Shown here one piece after another: positions 46,191 through 58,258 of a stretch of DNA of 64,000 bases. The DNA lies in contig JADJVS010000014.1 in the NCBI GenBank assembly GCA_016710465.1, positions 496,001-560,000 on the forward strand. Reading direction: 5' to 3'. The DNA comes from Sulfuritalea sp. GTDB taxonomy: Bacteria; Pseudomonadota; Gammaproteobacteria; Burkholderiales; Rhodocyclaceae. The stretch's first letter is position 1; every line of letters starts with the position of its first letter. A program made the position numbers and the translations under genes. The notes beneath the pieces are model-generated. The model saw only the letters and a list, made by a program, of their open reading frames with translations. It had not been told where the DNA came from and did not search any database.

Positions 46191-47473
46191 GGCTTGGGTG
46201 GCGCGGGCTTCATCGCCGGGATCAGCACGCCGCACAGGAAGGCGAAGAGCCCCAGCCGCCAGCCGGACATGTGGCCGTCGAGCAGGCAGCGCAACAGGTA
46301 GCCGCCGATCAGGAAGGCGAACATCAGCCCGGCGGCGTCGCCGCGCTCGCGGAACTGCCGCCAGCCACCGCGTATCGCCAGCGCCGCCGTCAGCAGCAGC
46401 AGGCCCAGACCGGGAAGCCCGGCAGCCAGCGCGAAATCCAGCCAGCCGCTGTGGCTGCTGACCATGCCCTTGTAGCCATAGCGCATTTCGATGGCGCGAC
46501 CGAAGGCGTCGCGGCCGAATCCCAGGCCGAGCGGATTCTCGGCGATGGCCTGCAATGCCTGGCGTGCCCAGGCGGCGCGGGCATAGGCCGATTCTTCCAG
46601 GATGGCGCCGGACGGCGTCGTCGGGCGCGTCGCCGGATCCCAGGTTTGCCAGTAGAGGCTGGGCGAGTTCCAGCCGACGGCAAGCGATTCGAGACTTCGG
46701 CTCCAGCGCGCGTCCATTGCAATGGATGCGCTTCCGAGAGCTACGGCCACCACCAGGAGGATCAGGACTCGCGGTCGGCGACGGCCCATGGCAAGGCTTG
46801 CGCCTACCAGCATGGCGGCATTGACCAGGGTGCCGTTGCGAACCCGCGTGGCCGCATCGGCGAGCAGGGCGAGCGCCATTGCCGTCCAGCCCGCCCGCGG
46901 TTGAAAGAGCGCCTCGCGCCGTCCAAGATAGAAGGCGGCAAGCCGGTCGCCGCAGACAAGAGCGAACAGCAAGCCACCGACACTGCTGAACTGGTCGCGT
47001 TCGCCAAAGGGAACCACGCCGCCCGGCCAGCCACCCGCCGCACCGGACGTAATCCAGAGCCAGAGTTGCCAGGCCATCATGATCAGGGCGTTTGCGAGCA
47101 AGGCAAGGAGAACGGCGCCTACAGAATGCCTGGGGTCAAGCCTTGCGGCGACATGGCAGCCCAGCGCACCGCTCAGAAGCGGTACCAGCCAGTCGCCGCG
47201 CAGGTTGCCCAGTGCAAGAGTCGGCGTTGGCGCCACGGCGGCCGAATGCAGCACAAGCCAGGCGGTTGTGGCAACCAGACCCCAGGCGGCAGGACGCAAG
47301 ATGCGCGCCGGATGCGGTCGCGCGGTGCCTCGCAGCGTGGCAAGCAATGCCAGCACGCCGATCAGCAGCAACAGGTTGCGCAGTGCGATGGTGCCGGGCA
47401 GGGGGAACACAAAGATCACTGCGGCAAGCCATACCTGCCAGAGCCAGTCGATCGGCTTTGTTGCAAATGTCAT
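46187..47473 (-). CDS. waaL: O-antigen ligase family protein
   Basis: A 428-residue inner-membrane protein with about eleven hydrophobic segments and one large periplasmic loop between about 255 and 345. The ligase-type loop end is MVSSHSGWLDFALAAGLPGL, with the conserved histidine. WaaL-type enzymes move O-antigen from undecaprenyl diphosphate to lipid A-core; related proteins polymerise other glycans. Gene context favours LPS. Confidence 0.85.
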   Translation of the reverse strand: MTFATKPIDWLWQVWLAAVIFVFPLPGTIALRNLLLLIGVLALLATLRGTARPHPARILRPAAWGLVATTAWLVLHSAAVAPTPTLALGNLRGDWLVPLLSGALGCHVAARLDPRHSVGAVLLALLANALIMMAWQLWLWITSGAAGGWPGGVVPFGERDQFSSVGGLLFALVCGDRLAAFYLGRREALFQPRAGWTAMALALLADAATRVRNGTLVNAAMLVGASLAMGRRRPRVLILLVVAVALGSASIAMDARWSRSLESLAVGWNSPSLYWQTWDPATRPTTPSGAILEESAYARAAWARQALQAIAENPLGLGFGRDAFGRAIEMRYGYKGMVSSHSGWLDFALAAGLPGLGLLLLTAALAIRGGWRQFRERGDAAGLMFAFLIGGYLLRCLLDGHMSGWRLGLFAFLCGVLIPAMKPAPPKP

Positions 47474-48447
47474 TTTCCGAACCCCGCCAGCCAGGAGCGC
47501 AGCCAGTGGCGTGCCAGTCGACGGCGCTGTGCGGCGGAGCGCGCATGGCGCCAGAGCAGGCCGATGAAGCCGCTCTCGCGCAGGCGCTGCAGCGTGGTTG
47601 CGGCGGCATGCCGATCGGGCATCTTGGGCAGCTTGTGAAACACCGAGAGCGCGCCGTCGACCAGATGGTCGGAGAGCATGCCCTGCAATTCCGCATCGTG
47701 GTCCAAACTATCCGCCATCCTGGCGAGCGCCTCGGCGTTGACCACGCTGCTGTCCACGATGGCCTGCAATCGTCGTTGCGCCTGTTCCGGATTGAAGCGG
47801 CGCACCGGAATCCGGTAATGCACGGCGATGTGGCCGGTGTAGCGCACGCGCTGCGCCGCCAGCAATGCCTCGGTGGTCCAGATCACGTCCTCGTGGATCA
47901 GGCGCGGGATGAAGCGGAAGTGGTGGCGTTCGATGAAGTCGCGGCGATACAGGTGCATCCACACCATGTGCAGGAAGCGCCCGGCGCGGAAGCGTCGGCG
48001 CAGCCACTCGCGGCCGGTGATCACTTCGGTTGCTGCCACGTTGGCGTAGATCGGATAGTCGGCCTCGCGGCCCTCGAAATGGTAGTTGGCGTTGAGCAAG
48101 ACCATGTCGAGGCCGTCGTCCTGCGCCAGGCGCAAGGCCTCGGCATAGGCATCGGGCGAGACAAAGTCGTCGGAATCGACGAAAGCGAGGTAGGCCCCGG
48201 TCGCCACCTCCAGTGCCGTGTTGCGTGCCGCCGAGAGCCCGCCGTTCTCCTGCCGGATCACTCGCATCTGCGGCAGTCGCGAGCCAAATTCGGCCAGGAT
48301 GCGCGGGCACTCGTCGGTCGAGCCGTCGTCGACCACGATGATCTCGTCGGCCGGCGGGCTCAGCGCGGCGAGGCTTTCCAGGCAACGCGGCAGGTAGGGG
48401 GCGACGTTATAGACCGGCACCACCAGGGTCAGCAAAGGCGCACTCAT
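47470..48447 (-). CDS. GT2-family glycosyltransferase
   Basis: A 325-residue GT-A enzyme. The N-terminal LLTLVVPVYNVAPYLPRCLE, DEIIVVDDGSTDECP and GGLSAARNTALEVATG, and the metal-binding AFVDSDDF, are all in place. A helical C-terminal region follows. No membrane segments. It probably adds a sugar to the lipid-linked or core saccharide. Overlaps both neighbours by 4 nt. Confidence 0.92.
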   Translation of the reverse strand: MSAPLLTLVVPVYNVAPYLPRCLESLAALSPPADEIIVVDDGSTDECPRILAEFGSRLPQMRVIRQENGGLSAARNTALEVATGAYLAFVDSDDFVSPDAYAEALRLAQDDGLDMVLLNANYHFEGREADYPIYANVAATEVITGREWLRRRFRAGRFLHMVWMHLYRRDFIERHHFRFIPRLIHEDVIWTTEALLAAQRVRYTGHIAVHYRIPVRRFNPEQAQRRLQAIVDSSVVNAEALARMADSLDHDAELQGMLSDHLVDGALSVFHKLPKMPDRHAAATTLQRLRESGFIGLLWRHARSAAQRRRLARHWLRSWLAGFGK

Positions 48448-49418
48448 TGCAGCTTGCCCCGCTTGCCCAGGTGCCAGTCGAGCAGCGTGTGGTGAAGCGC
48501 TTCCGCGCGATGGGCGTAGGTATGCCGCGCCATCACCGTGGCATGGCAACGTTCGGCGAGTTCGCGCGCCGCGCTAAAGTTCGCCAGCCAGTGCTCGATC
48601 TGCGCCACGCCATCGTCGAGGCCGTCGAACTCCGCCCAGTCGACGCCCGGCGTGAAATCGTCGCGGGCGTGGCTGCGCCGGTCGCAGAGCAGGAAGCCGC
48701 CGCAGGCCGGGATGCCGTAGCAGCGCTCGGGCAGGCCGGAGGCGATCGGCGCGCGGTAATCGCAGGAGGCGCCGAAATTGAGGTTGATGCGGCTCTTCTG
48801 GATCAGCGCCACCTGTTCTGCGATGCTCATGCCGCTTGCTTCGCGGAACAGGAAACGGATCTTGCGAGCCTTCAGGCGCTCGCCGAGCGCGGCGAAGAAG
48901 TCCTGCCTTTCCTGCATTTCCTTGTAGCGGCTGCCGTCCATGGCGCCGAAGAAGCTGACGTCGTAGTCATAGCTCGCCGTTTCGCGCAGCGCTTCCAGCG
49001 AATTGCCCGCCAGGTTGTAGCGCGTGGTATCGGCCGCATTGGGGAAGTACAGCACCGTGTCGGCGAAGCGGCGCGCATCGACCAGCGTGTGGGTGGCGTA
49101 GATGTCATACAGGCGGGCATGGTCGAGCACGTCGAGCCGCCAGCCGGCGCGGTTGAGATAGTGCGGCGCATCCTGGTTCCAGACGAACAGCGGGATGCGC
49201 TGCCGCCGCGACCAGCGCCGCATGCCCCAGATTGTCAGCGGATGGCGCAGCCCCTCGTAGAACCAGGTGTAGGCGCCGAGTATGCGGTCGGGATCGCTGC
49301 GATCGGCGTCCTGCCAGCGCCGACTTTCGCGCAGGCTCAGCCCGCGCGCCGCCAGTTCGCGGCGCAGGGCCGGATGCAGGCTGCCGTGGGCGATCAGCAG
49401 GACATCCTTTTTCGTCAT
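48444..49418 (-). CDS. CgeB-like glycosyltransferase
   Basis: A 324-residue protein of the CgeB/GT1-like group. It has PLFVWNQDAPHYLNRAGWRL, then SFFGAMDGSRYKEMQERQDF in the hinge, and LPERCYGIPACGGFLLCDRR for the donor site. These proteins occur in polysaccharide loci; the sugar is unknown. A dispersed-motif copy encodes ESRRWQDAD near the N-terminus. Confidence 0.82.
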   Translation of the reverse strand: MTKKDVLLIAHGSLHPALRRELAARGLSLRESRRWQDADRSDPDRILGAYTWFYEGLRHPLTIWGMRRWSRRQRIPLFVWNQDAPHYLNRAGWRLDVLDHARLYDIYATHTLVDARRFADTVLYFPNAADTTRYNLAGNSLEALRETASYDYDVSFFGAMDGSRYKEMQERQDFFAALGERLKARKIRFLFREASGMSIAEQVALIQKSRINLNFGASCDYRAPIASGLPERCYGIPACGGFLLCDRRSHARDDFTPGVDWAEFDGLDDGVAQIEHWLANFSAARELAERCHATVMARHTYAHRAEALHHTLLDWHLGKRGKLQ

Positions 49419-50128
49419 GCCGGCCTATGGAAAAAGAATACGTTCTTGCGGATCAGCGAGAAGTCCAGCGCGAAACCCTTGGCCACGAGGCCGGCGAACA
49501 TCTCCGAAAGCACTTTGTCGCCCAGCACGTCGGGGTGTGTCTCGACGCAGATCTTGTGCACCATCGACAGCTCGGCGCCGGCGAAGAATTCGGCTTCGCC
49601 GCCCTCGATATCCACGATCATGAAGCTGGGCCGGATGCGCGCCAGTTCGCTGTTGAGGTCGACCTGCTTCACCGTAATGGCGCGGCCGCCGTCGCGATGC
49701 GCGGACGAGGCCCAGAAATCGGCCTCGATGCGGAACTCGCGCTCGCCTTCGCCTTGTGCCAGCAGGGCGTTGGTCAGCGTCGGCGTCACCGCATTGCGGG
49801 CATGGGTTTCCCGAATCAGCGGGATCAGTTCCGGGTTGGCTTCGTAGGTAAAGACCTTGTCGCTGCCGGTGCGTTTGGCACAGTAGGCAGAGAGGTAGCC
49901 GAGTCCGGCGCCGACCTCGAACACCACGTCGTCGGTTGCCAGCCGCCGGGAAATGATTTCGATCTCCTTGGCCTCGTAGTCGCCGAGGTAGATCTCGCGG
50001 GCGATTCCGGGCGACACCAGCGGGTGCTTCACCGGCAGCATCACGCCGTGGTTGTCGGCCCATTCCGGCTGCGTGAAGCGCCAGGCGAGCTTCTTCAGCT
50101 TGTGTGCGGTGCGGCCGTTCTTGCGCAT
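49415..50128 (-). CDS. FkbM family methyltransferase
   Basis: A 237-residue SAM-dependent methyltransferase. Motif I is VVFEVGAGLGYLSAYCA and the FkbM-specific C-terminal part includes FMIVDIEGGEAEFFAGAE. In a saccharide locus it would O-methylate a sugar. The start at 50128 lies 3 nt after the stop of the acetyltransferase gene. Confidence 0.92.
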   Translation of the reverse strand: MRKNGRTAHKLKKLAWRFTQPEWADNHGVMLPVKHPLVSPGIAREIYLGDYEAKEIEIISRRLATDDVVFEVGAGLGYLSAYCAKRTGSDKVFTYEANPELIPLIRETHARNAVTPTLTNALLAQGEGEREFRIEADFWASSAHRDGGRAITVKQVDLNSELARIRPSFMIVDIEGGEAEFFAGAELSMVHKICVETHPDVLGDKVLSEMFAGLVAKGFALDFSLIRKNVFFFHRPA

Positions 50129-50131
50129 GAT

Positions 50132-50692
50132 CTATTCCCTGTATTTTTTGACGGTGGCCGGCACGCCGGCGACGATCGCATGAACCGGTACATCCTCTCG
50201 CACTACGGCACCGGCCGCCACCACGGCACCGTCGCCGATGGTCACGCCGGCGAGGATCACCGCATTGGCGCCAAGCCAGCAGTCGCGTCCGATGCGGATC
50301 GGACGCGCATCGACCGCTTGCGAACGTATCGTCGCGCCACGTGCATGCCGGTGCTGGTAGGAGATGATGCGCACGCCCGGTCCGACCAGTGTGTCGTCGC
50401 CGATATCGACACCCCCCGTGCCATTGATGATGCTGAAGTTATTGATTTCGACACGGTCGCCCAGGCGCACGCCACCGTTGCCGCCCTGGACATAGGCAAA
50501 CCGGTTCAGCGTGACTTTGTCGCCGAAGCTCACCCCGGCGCTGCGCGAAGCATCCACCGACGCGTCGGCGTGGATCTTGCACCCGGTGCCGAGGCGGATT
50601 TTTTCAGGGGCCTTGATGTAGGCGGAAAAGGAAACGCGATTGCCGGCACGGCGTTGCCTGAGGATGAACAGGAGGTGCTTGAGGGGATTCAC
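50132..50692 (-). CDS. Hexapeptide-repeat O-acetyltransferase
   Basis: A 186-residue left-handed beta-helix protein. Hexapeptide turns run from about residue 30 ([15 protein letters not shown]) to 175, with the catalytic histidine region [10 protein letters not shown] and the late [19 protein letters not shown]. It probably acetylates a sugar hydroxyl. The GTG start at 50692 has GGAGG 6 nt upstream and lies 1 nt after the asparagine synthase stop; frames upstream read into that gene. Confidence 0.88.
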   Translation of the reverse strand: MNPLKHLLFILRQRRAGNRVSFSAYIKAPEKIRLGTGCKIHADASVDASRSAGVSFGDKVTLNRFAYVQGGNGGVRLGDRVEINNFSIINGTGGVDIGDDTLVGPGVRIISYQHRHARGATIRSQAVDARPIRIGRDCWLGANAVILAGVTIGDGAVVAAGAVVREDVPVHAIVAGVPATVKKYRE

Positions 50693-50693
50693 G

Positions 50694-52574
50694 TCAGGCC
50701 TCCAATGGATGCTTTTCCAGCCATGCCAACAGCACGGCGAAGCTGTAGAACAAACGCGGATTGCCCTTGCCTTGGCGGGCTTCCCGCCATAGTGCGGCAA
50801 TGGCGCCATCATCGAGCCAGGGTGCGCGCATTCTAATGGCCGCGACCTGGGCGTCGCACCAGTCGCTCCACGGGCCGGCAAAGTTGCTGCGCAACGGCAC
50901 CGAGAAGCCGTGCTTTTCGCGATTCCACACCGCATCGGGCAGATGCTTGCGCGCCAGCGCGCGCAGGACCGCCTTGCCGCCTCCTGCGTCGAAATGCACG
51001 CCTGCCGGAAGCCTCAGCATCCTGTCCTGCAGCGCATTGGCCAGCAAGGGCACGCGTACTTCGAGGCCGTGGGCCATGCTGGCGCGATCGGTCTTGGCCA
51101 GGCAGTTTTCCGAGAGGTAAGTCCACAGGTCGGCGCGCAGCAGGGCGCCACGGTCGAAGTTGCCATGGCGCTTTGCCAATTCGGTCCAGAGTTGAAGCGT
51201 ATGTTCCGGCCGCGCCGCGCGCGCCACGTCGGGAGCCAGGTAGCGGCGCAGATCCTTGCGGCTACCCGGGTAGTCGCCCAGTTCGACACGCCGGTAAAGC
51301 AGCAGCTCGGCACCGGCCAGTGCGCGCCGGGTCAGGCTGGCCGGTGCAAGGCCCTGGCGCAGCAAGAAGCGCAGGACGTGTTTCAGCGCGCCGTCGGGAT
51401 GACGCTCGGCGCTGTCGAGGAAACGCGGATAGCCGCCGAAGAGTTCATCGCCGCCGTCACCCGAAAGGGCTACCGTGACATGCTGCCGCGTCACTCGCGA
51501 CAATGCCCACGTAGGGATGTAGGCCGGATCGGCCAGAGGCTGGTCGAGGTCGGCCAGCGCTGCCGCCAAGGTATCGGCACCGAGTTCCGGCGCGTCGAGG
51601 ACATGGTGCTCGGTCCCATATTTCTCCGCCACGGCGCGTGCCGCGGGGCTTTCGTCAAAGCCGGCCTCGGCGAAGCGCACGCTGAAGGTTTTCAGCGGCC
51701 GCGATGTGGTCGATGCGGCTTCGGCCATGTAATGAACGATGAGGCTGCTGTCGATGCCGCCGGAAAGAAAAGCACCGAGCGGAACATCGGCGACCAACTG
51801 GTCCTTTACCGCCCGCGCCAGCAGCAGGTCGGTCTCCTCGGCCAGGGCTTCCGCGGCGGGCGCCGCTTCGGTGGCATCTGGAATCGTCCACCACTGGCGT
51901 GGCGTTACCTGCCCGCGAAGCGGAATCCCAGGTACGCAAAGCAAACTGGTATCCGGTTTCCAGCGCAGGCAGGTGCCGGGCGGCAAGGCATGGATATCGC
52001 GGACCAGGGTATGCGGCGCCAGCGGGGTCTGGAAGGCGAGGTAGTCGCGCAGGCCTTCGGCATCCAGCTTGCGGGGAAAGTCGCGCAAGGCGAAGAAGGG
52101 CGCCAGGGTGGACGCGACGACCAGCCCGCCCGCATGTTCGCCCCAGAACAGCGGCTTGATGCCGACCCGGTCGCGGGCGAGAAACACGCTGCCGTCGGCC
52201 AGGTCGTGGATGGCGAAGGCGAACATGCCATCGAGCTTGTCGAGCACGGCCTCACCCCAGTGACGGTAGCCGGTGAGCACGACTTCGCTGTCGGAGCGCG
52301 TGGCGAAGGCATGCCCGGCGGCTTCGAGCTCGCAGCGCAGCGCGGCGAAGTTGTAGACCTCGCCGTTGTAGACCATGGCCAGGCGGCCATCGTCGCTGCC
52401 CATCGGCTGGCGGCCGCCGGCGACGTCGATCACCGCCAGGCGCGCGTGGCCCAGCAGCGCCGCGCCGTGGGCCAGCACTTCGCGGGCGTCGGGGCCGCGC
52501 GTGCGCAAGGCCGCCAATGCGGCATCGAAGTCATCGCGGAAGACGTCGCCGACAGTGAGCAGGATGCCGCACAT
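50694..52574 (-). CDS. Asparagine synthase-like amidotransferase with repeat insertion
   Basis: A 626-residue glutamine amidotransferase/asparagine synthase. It starts with the catalytic MCGI; the glutaminase part has RGPDAREV and YNGEVYNF. The synthetase part has the ATP loop [13 protein letters not shown] and [16 protein letters not shown]. In polysaccharide loci such proteins amidate uronic acids (WbpS-like) rather than make asparagine. Residues [14 protein letters not shown] (51903-51940) come from the 38-bp repeat, placed after the glutaminase domain. Overlaps the upstream stop by one base (TGATG). Confidence 0.9.
   Translation of the reverse strand: MCGILLTVGDVFRDDFDAALAALRTRGPDAREVLAHGAALLGHARLAVIDVAGGRQPMGSDDGRLAMVYNGEVYNFAALRCELEAAGHAFATRSDSEVVLTGYRHWGEAVLDKLDGMFAFAIHDLADGSVFLARDRVGIKPLFWGEHAGGLVVASTLAPFFALRDFPRKLDAEGLRDYLAFQTPLAPHTLVRDIHALPPGTCLRWKPDTSLLCVPGIPLRGQVTPRQWWTIPDATEAAPAAEALAEETDLLLARAVKDQLVADVPLGAFLSGGIDSSLIVHYMAEAASTTSRPLKTFSVRFAEAGFDESPAARAVAEKYGTEHHVLDAPELGADTLAAALADLDQPLADPAYIPTWALSRVTRQHVTVALSGDGGDELFGGYPRFLDSAERHPDGALKHVLRFLLRQGLAPASLTRRALAGAELLLYRRVELGDYPGSRKDLRRYLAPDVARAARPEHTLQLWTELAKRHGNFDRGALLRADLWTYLSENCLAKTDRASMAHGLEVRVPLLANALQDRMLRLPAGVHFDAGGGKAVLRALARKHLPDAVWNREKHGFSVPLRSNFAGPWSDWCDAQVAAIRMRAPWLDDGAIAALWREARQGKGNPRLFYSFAVLLAWLEKHPLEA
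51903..51940 (+). repeat. 38-bp palindromic repeat inside asparagine synthase-like gene
   Basis: Partner of 43564-43601, given in the same plus-strand orientation although the host gene is on the minus strand, so it is translated from the opposite strand and a different frame ([12 protein letters not shown]). Three mismatches, all in the middle GGAAT/AGCGT segment. Confidence 0.75.
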
Positions 52575-53644
52575 CAGGCGATCTCCCGCGCCAGGGCTTC
52601 CCAGGCGTCGAGCGCCTGATCGGCGTCGTAGGGCGCCAGTGCCGCCGCGACGACATCCGCATCGGGTCGCGGCGCCAGCAATGCGAATTGCATGGCGTCC
52701 GCCAGCGCCCGGGCGTCGTCGCAAGCCACCAGGCCGCGTGCCAGTTCACCGCGCAGGATCTCGCGCGGTCCGGACGGGCAGTCGGTGCTGACCACAGGCG
52801 TGCCGCAGGCCAAAGCTTCGATCAAGACATTGGGCAAGCCTTCGTGGTCGGAACACAGCACCAGCAGTTCGGCGCCGGCCATCCACGGATAGGGGTTGGC
52901 CTGAAAGTCGGCGATGGTGACACGGCGTTCCAGGCCATGCTGCGCGACCAGGGCCGCAAGGCGTGCGTCGGGTGGCGTCAGCAGCACCAGGCGATGCGGC
53001 GTATCGAGTCCGGCGAAGGCGGCGAGCAGCAGGTCGTGTCGTTTTTGCGCAGCGTAACGACCGACATGGAGGATGTAGGGTTCCGTTGGCCGCTGCGGAC
53101 AGGGCTCGCCGGCGAGCATGCGGATCGCCGCGAAGTCGAAGGGGTTGCCGATTACGCGAATGCTTCCGCTGGCGATGCCGAAAGACGCGTGCAGGTCATC
53201 GGCCACGCCGCGCGAGACGGCAACCAGCGGCCGTGCGCCATAGAGTGTGCGATAGCGGCTTTGCCGCCGCTGCCCCTTGTCACCGGTCAGGCGTGCGATT
53301 TCAGCCGAGAGCGTATTGGCGATGCGGCAGGCATGGCGCGGCGCACGTGAAAGCGCCGCGACTTCGTCGGCGAAGGGCAGGGTCGAGACCAGCAGATCAT
53401 GCTTCCGGTTGCGTAAGACCCGGGCGAGTTTCCAGGCGAGGCGTCGCTTGCCGAGCCAGCCATGACCGGCGTGCGCGCTCAGCGCAGCGAATCCACAGCC
53501 CGCGGGTGGCGAATATCGTCCGGCGTCCTCGCAGACGATGAAGTCCACGTCGTGTCCGCGTTCTGCAAGGCCGCTGCCAATCGTGGCCAGCGCCTTTTCC
53601 GCGCCGCCGCCGGCGAGGTTGGTAGTGAACAGGGCGAACCTCAC
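52574..53644 (-). CDS. GT4-family glycosyltransferase
   Basis: A 356-residue GT4 enzyme. FALFTTNLAGGGAEKALATI is the N-terminal loop, YILHVGRYAAQKRHDLLLAA starts the donor domain, and SDHEGLPNVLIEALACGTPV is the E-x7-E motif. Close in pattern to enzymes such as PglH/WbnH. Overlaps both neighbours. Acceptor and donor unknown. Confidence 0.92.
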   Translation of the reverse strand: MRFALFTTNLAGGGAEKALATIGSGLAERGHDVDFIVCEDAGRYSPPAGCGFAALSAHAGHGWLGKRRLAWKLARVLRNRKHDLLVSTLPFADEVAALSRAPRHACRIANTLSAEIARLTGDKGQRRQSRYRTLYGARPLVAVSRGVADDLHASFGIASGSIRVIGNPFDFAAIRMLAGEPCPQRPTEPYILHVGRYAAQKRHDLLLAAFAGLDTPHRLVLLTPPDARLAALVAQHGLERRVTIADFQANPYPWMAGAELLVLCSDHEGLPNVLIEALACGTPVVSTDCPSGPREILRGELARGLVACDDARALADAMQFALLAPRPDADVVAAALAPYDADQALDAWEALAREIA

Positions 53645-54690
53645 GGCCTGGGGGTTCCCGCCAGCGCCTGCTGCACCGCGTCCCAGACGTGGTCAACGCT
53701 GATCTCGGCCATGTCGGCCTCCGGTGTGCAACGATCAGCCAGTGGATGGTCGATGGCCCACAGACAGGGATGATCCAGCGGCGCCAGCACGCGACTCGGC
53801 GAATAGCCGTGGTACAGCGCCACCATCGGCCGCTGCAGCGCGCCCATCAGGTGCGTGGGGCCGGTATCGACGCCGACATAGAGATCGACGCAATTCATCA
53901 GCGCGGCGGTTTCGCGCAGCGAGAGACGGCCGGCGCACAGGGTTGCGGCATTGCCGAGTTCGGCAGCGAGGGCCTCGGTGCGTGCCTTCTCCAACTCGCC
54001 GCCGAAGATCAGGAAGTGCGCCTGCGGCCAAGCGGCACGGATGCGTCGGCACAAATCGCTGAAATGCCCCGGCGGCCAGTCGCGGTAGGCCTTGGTGGGG
54101 AAGCTTGCCACTTGCAGACCGACCAGCGGATGCGCTTCGGACGCGCGATGCTCGGCCAGAAAACCCGCTGCCCATTGGCTTTCATCGGCCGTGACGCAAT
54201 ATGCCAGCGCCTTGCCGGCGGGCGCGACGCCGAGCGCAGCCGGCAGCATCAACTGGATGTCGACGGCATGCGTCGTCTGCAGCGCCGGATGTTCCACGGC
54301 GCGATACAGGCGCCGGTTCAGGGCGGCGTCGGGCTGGCGGAAGGCGACGACACGACGCGCCACGCGCAGCGCGTAGTCGACCAGTGGCGCATCGAAGTTG
54401 CAGACGAAAGCGAGGTCATAGGCTTTGTCCGCGAATGGATTCCCGATGCGGCCCATGAAGCGCGCACGCTGCTTTTCAATGCCGCCGGTGCGCTGCACGA
54501 AGGGCAGCTTGCGCAACACTTCCTCGCGCTTGGGATGGGCCAGCAGGGTGATGCGCGCCTGCGGCCAACGCGCGGCGACGGCGCGCACGGCGGGCGTCAC
54601 CAGCAGGGTGTCGCCGATGCGTGAGACGTTGATGTAGAGGATCTCGCGCGGTTCGGGCAGGGCCGACTCAGTCGCTCCGGACGAACTCAT
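53641..54690 (-). CDS. GT9 heptosyltransferase family protein
   Basis: A 349-residue GT9 enzyme with ILYINVSRIGDTLLVTPAVR at the N-terminus, VGLQVASFPTKAYRDWP in the donor domain and DLYVGVDTGPTHLMGALQRP at the nucleotide pocket. The protein may add heptose or another sugar. Overlaps the preceding methyltransferase gene by 23 nt. Confidence 0.88.
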   Translation of the reverse strand: MSSSGATESALPEPREILYINVSRIGDTLLVTPAVRAVAARWPQARITLLAHPKREEVLRKLPFVQRTGGIEKQRARFMGRIGNPFADKAYDLAFVCNFDAPLVDYALRVARRVVAFRQPDAALNRRLYRAVEHPALQTTHAVDIQLMLPAALGVAPAGKALAYCVTADESQWAAGFLAEHRASEAHPLVGLQVASFPTKAYRDWPPGHFSDLCRRIRAAWPQAHFLIFGGELEKARTEALAAELGNAATLCAGRLSLRETAALMNCVDLYVGVDTGPTHLMGALQRPMVALYHGYSPSRVLAPLDHPCLWAIDHPLADRCTPEADMAEISVDHVWDAVQQALAGTPRP

Positions 54691-55387
54691 ACAGATAATC
54701 CGGGAAGGAAAATTCCACCGGCTCCAGGCGCCAGCCGATCAGGCGCTTGAGCAATAGCGCCGATGGCGAAAAGCGCTTCACCAGGTGGTAGGCCGCCAGG
54801 GCGATGCCGGCGCGGCGGGCAAGTTCCATGGCCAGCGTCGGCGTGATCCAGGCAATGTGGTCGAGATTCACCACCATCACGCCCTCGCGCTTGAACTGGC
54901 GGAAAAACTTGCGCGAGAAGGGATTCGGCGTGGTGACATAGAGCCTGCCGCCCGGCGCCAGGTGGCGCGCGGCAAACTTCAGCAGCAGCACGGCGTTGTC
55001 GACATGCTCGACCACGTCGCCGATGAAGACCACGTCGAAACGCTCGCCCATGTCGGCCTCCGAGGTGGCATCGACGCAGCGCACGTTGAAGCCGCGCTCG
55101 TTGAGTTCCTTGACCAGCGGTTCCAGGATGTCGATGCCGACGCAATACGAGGCTGCTTTGTGGATACGACCGTGGCGCCAGTCCGGCAGGTCGAAGTAGC
55201 GGGCGCTGTGGGAAACCACGCCGATGTCGAGCACGCGTTTGCCCCGCATCAAGCCCTCGATGTGGCCGAGCAGGTCGTTGCCGGTATGCACGGTTTGCGC
55301 GGTCTTCAACCAGGCGCGTACCGCGGCCTTGGCTTCGCGGTTGTTGGGATCGTCGGAGACCGTGGTCCAGTCGAGGGGCGTCGTCAT
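54668..55387 (-). CDS. Class I SAM-dependent methyltransferase
   Basis: A 239-residue methyltransferase. Motif I is KRVLDIGVVSHSARYF (a degenerate glycine loop), motif II is CVGIDILEPL, and motif IV/post I is DVVFIGDVVEHVDN, as in the Methyltransf_11/23 groups. TTPNPFSRKFFR follows. In this operon it would methylate a sugar or terminate chain growth. The ATG overlaps the upstream stop by 4 nt. Confidence 0.88.
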   Translation of the reverse strand: MTTPLDWTTVSDDPNNREAKAAVRAWLKTAQTVHTGNDLLGHIEGLMRGKRVLDIGVVSHSARYFDLPDWRHGRIHKAASYCVGIDILEPLVKELNERGFNVRCVDATSEADMGERFDVVFIGDVVEHVDNAVLLLKFAARHLAPGGRLYVTTPNPFSRKFFRQFKREGVMVVNLDHIAWITPTLAMELARRAGIALAAYHLVKRFSPSALLLKRLIGWRLEPVEFSFPDYLYEFVRSD

Positions 55388-56477
55388 GATGAGCGGGCCT
55401 GGCGGAAGAGGGTTTCCATGCGATCGAGCATGGTGTCCTTGGAAAAGTCGGCGCTGGCGACACGGCGCGCGTGGTCGCCCAAGTGCGCCGCAAGCGCTGG
55501 ATCGTCGAGCAATCGGCTGATGGCGGCGGCCAGCGCGGTGGCATCCTTTGGCGGTACTACCAGTGCCGTCTCGCCGTCGCTCACGGCTTCGAGGATTGAT
55601 CCCACCGGCGTGGTAACGATGGGCAGGGCGCAAAGCATGGCCTGCAGTATCGCCTGTGGCACGCCCTCGTTGGCGTAGGACGGCAGGCAGAACACGTCCA
55701 TCGCCTGCAGCCAGCGCTCGGGGTCCGTGCGTTGTCCGGCCAGCGTGACGCGATCACCGAGGCCGAGCGCGGCGATCTTTTCCGTGATCGGCTCGCGCAT
55801 CGGGCCTTCACCGACGATCACGAGCTGAAGATCCGGCCGCTGCAATTGTGCAAACGCATCGAGCAGGTAGAGATGGCCTTTCCAACTGCGCAGGGTGGCG
55901 ACGATGCCGATATGGATCTTGTTTTGGTCGAGCCCCAGCGCCGTCTTGGCGGCGGCCTTGTCGGCCGCGCTGCTGACTGGGCTGAAGCACTCGGTGTCGA
56001 TCCCGGTCGGCACCGAGGTGACGCGCTCCGGGTCGAGGTCGAGGGTGTCGAGCAGGTGCCGGCGCAGGCTCTCGCCGGTGGTCGCCACCGCGCGCGCCTG
56101 GCGGTAGAGCCAGCGGTTGGCGAAGTTGCCCGCGACCGGCGCCGAGATGTGGCGCGTGCGCACGATGGCGGGCGGCGAGGTGAGCGTGGCGCAGGCCAGC
56201 GCCACCAGCCAGGAGTCGGCCGAGCTGTGGGTGTTCACCACGTCGGGGCGGGCCGCGGCGAGATGGCAGCGCAGCGCGCGCAAGCCGGCGATGGTCTTGA
56301 ACTCGATCGGTAGCGCGGTGACCGGCACACCGAAGCGCGCCGCCTCGGCGGCCATGCGCGCGTGCGCCGGGCAGGCGACGCTGACCTCATGGCCACGCTG
56401 GATCAGGCCGCGCGACTCTTCGAGGATGCGGATCTCCTGCCCGCCCCAGCCACAGGAGGCCTCGGTGTGAATGATTT

Positions 56478-56481
<4 letters not shown>
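55384..56481 (-). CDS. GT4-family glycosyltransferase
   Basis: A 365-residue GT4 enzyme starting with TTG, which overlaps the exporter stop (TTGA) and follows GGAGG. KIIHTEASCGWGGQEIRILE is the N-terminal loop, GIVATLRSWKGHLYLLDAFA the donor domain, and PSYANEGVPQAILQAMLCAL the E-x7-E motif. A copy of the dispersed motif encodes ARRVASADF near the C-terminus, the same residues seen in the unrelated GST at 11608. Confidence 0.9.
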
Positions 56482-58226
<1,745 letters not shown>

Positions 58227-58258
58227 GGTACGACCCTCCCCCCGTTCCACGGCCGGCA

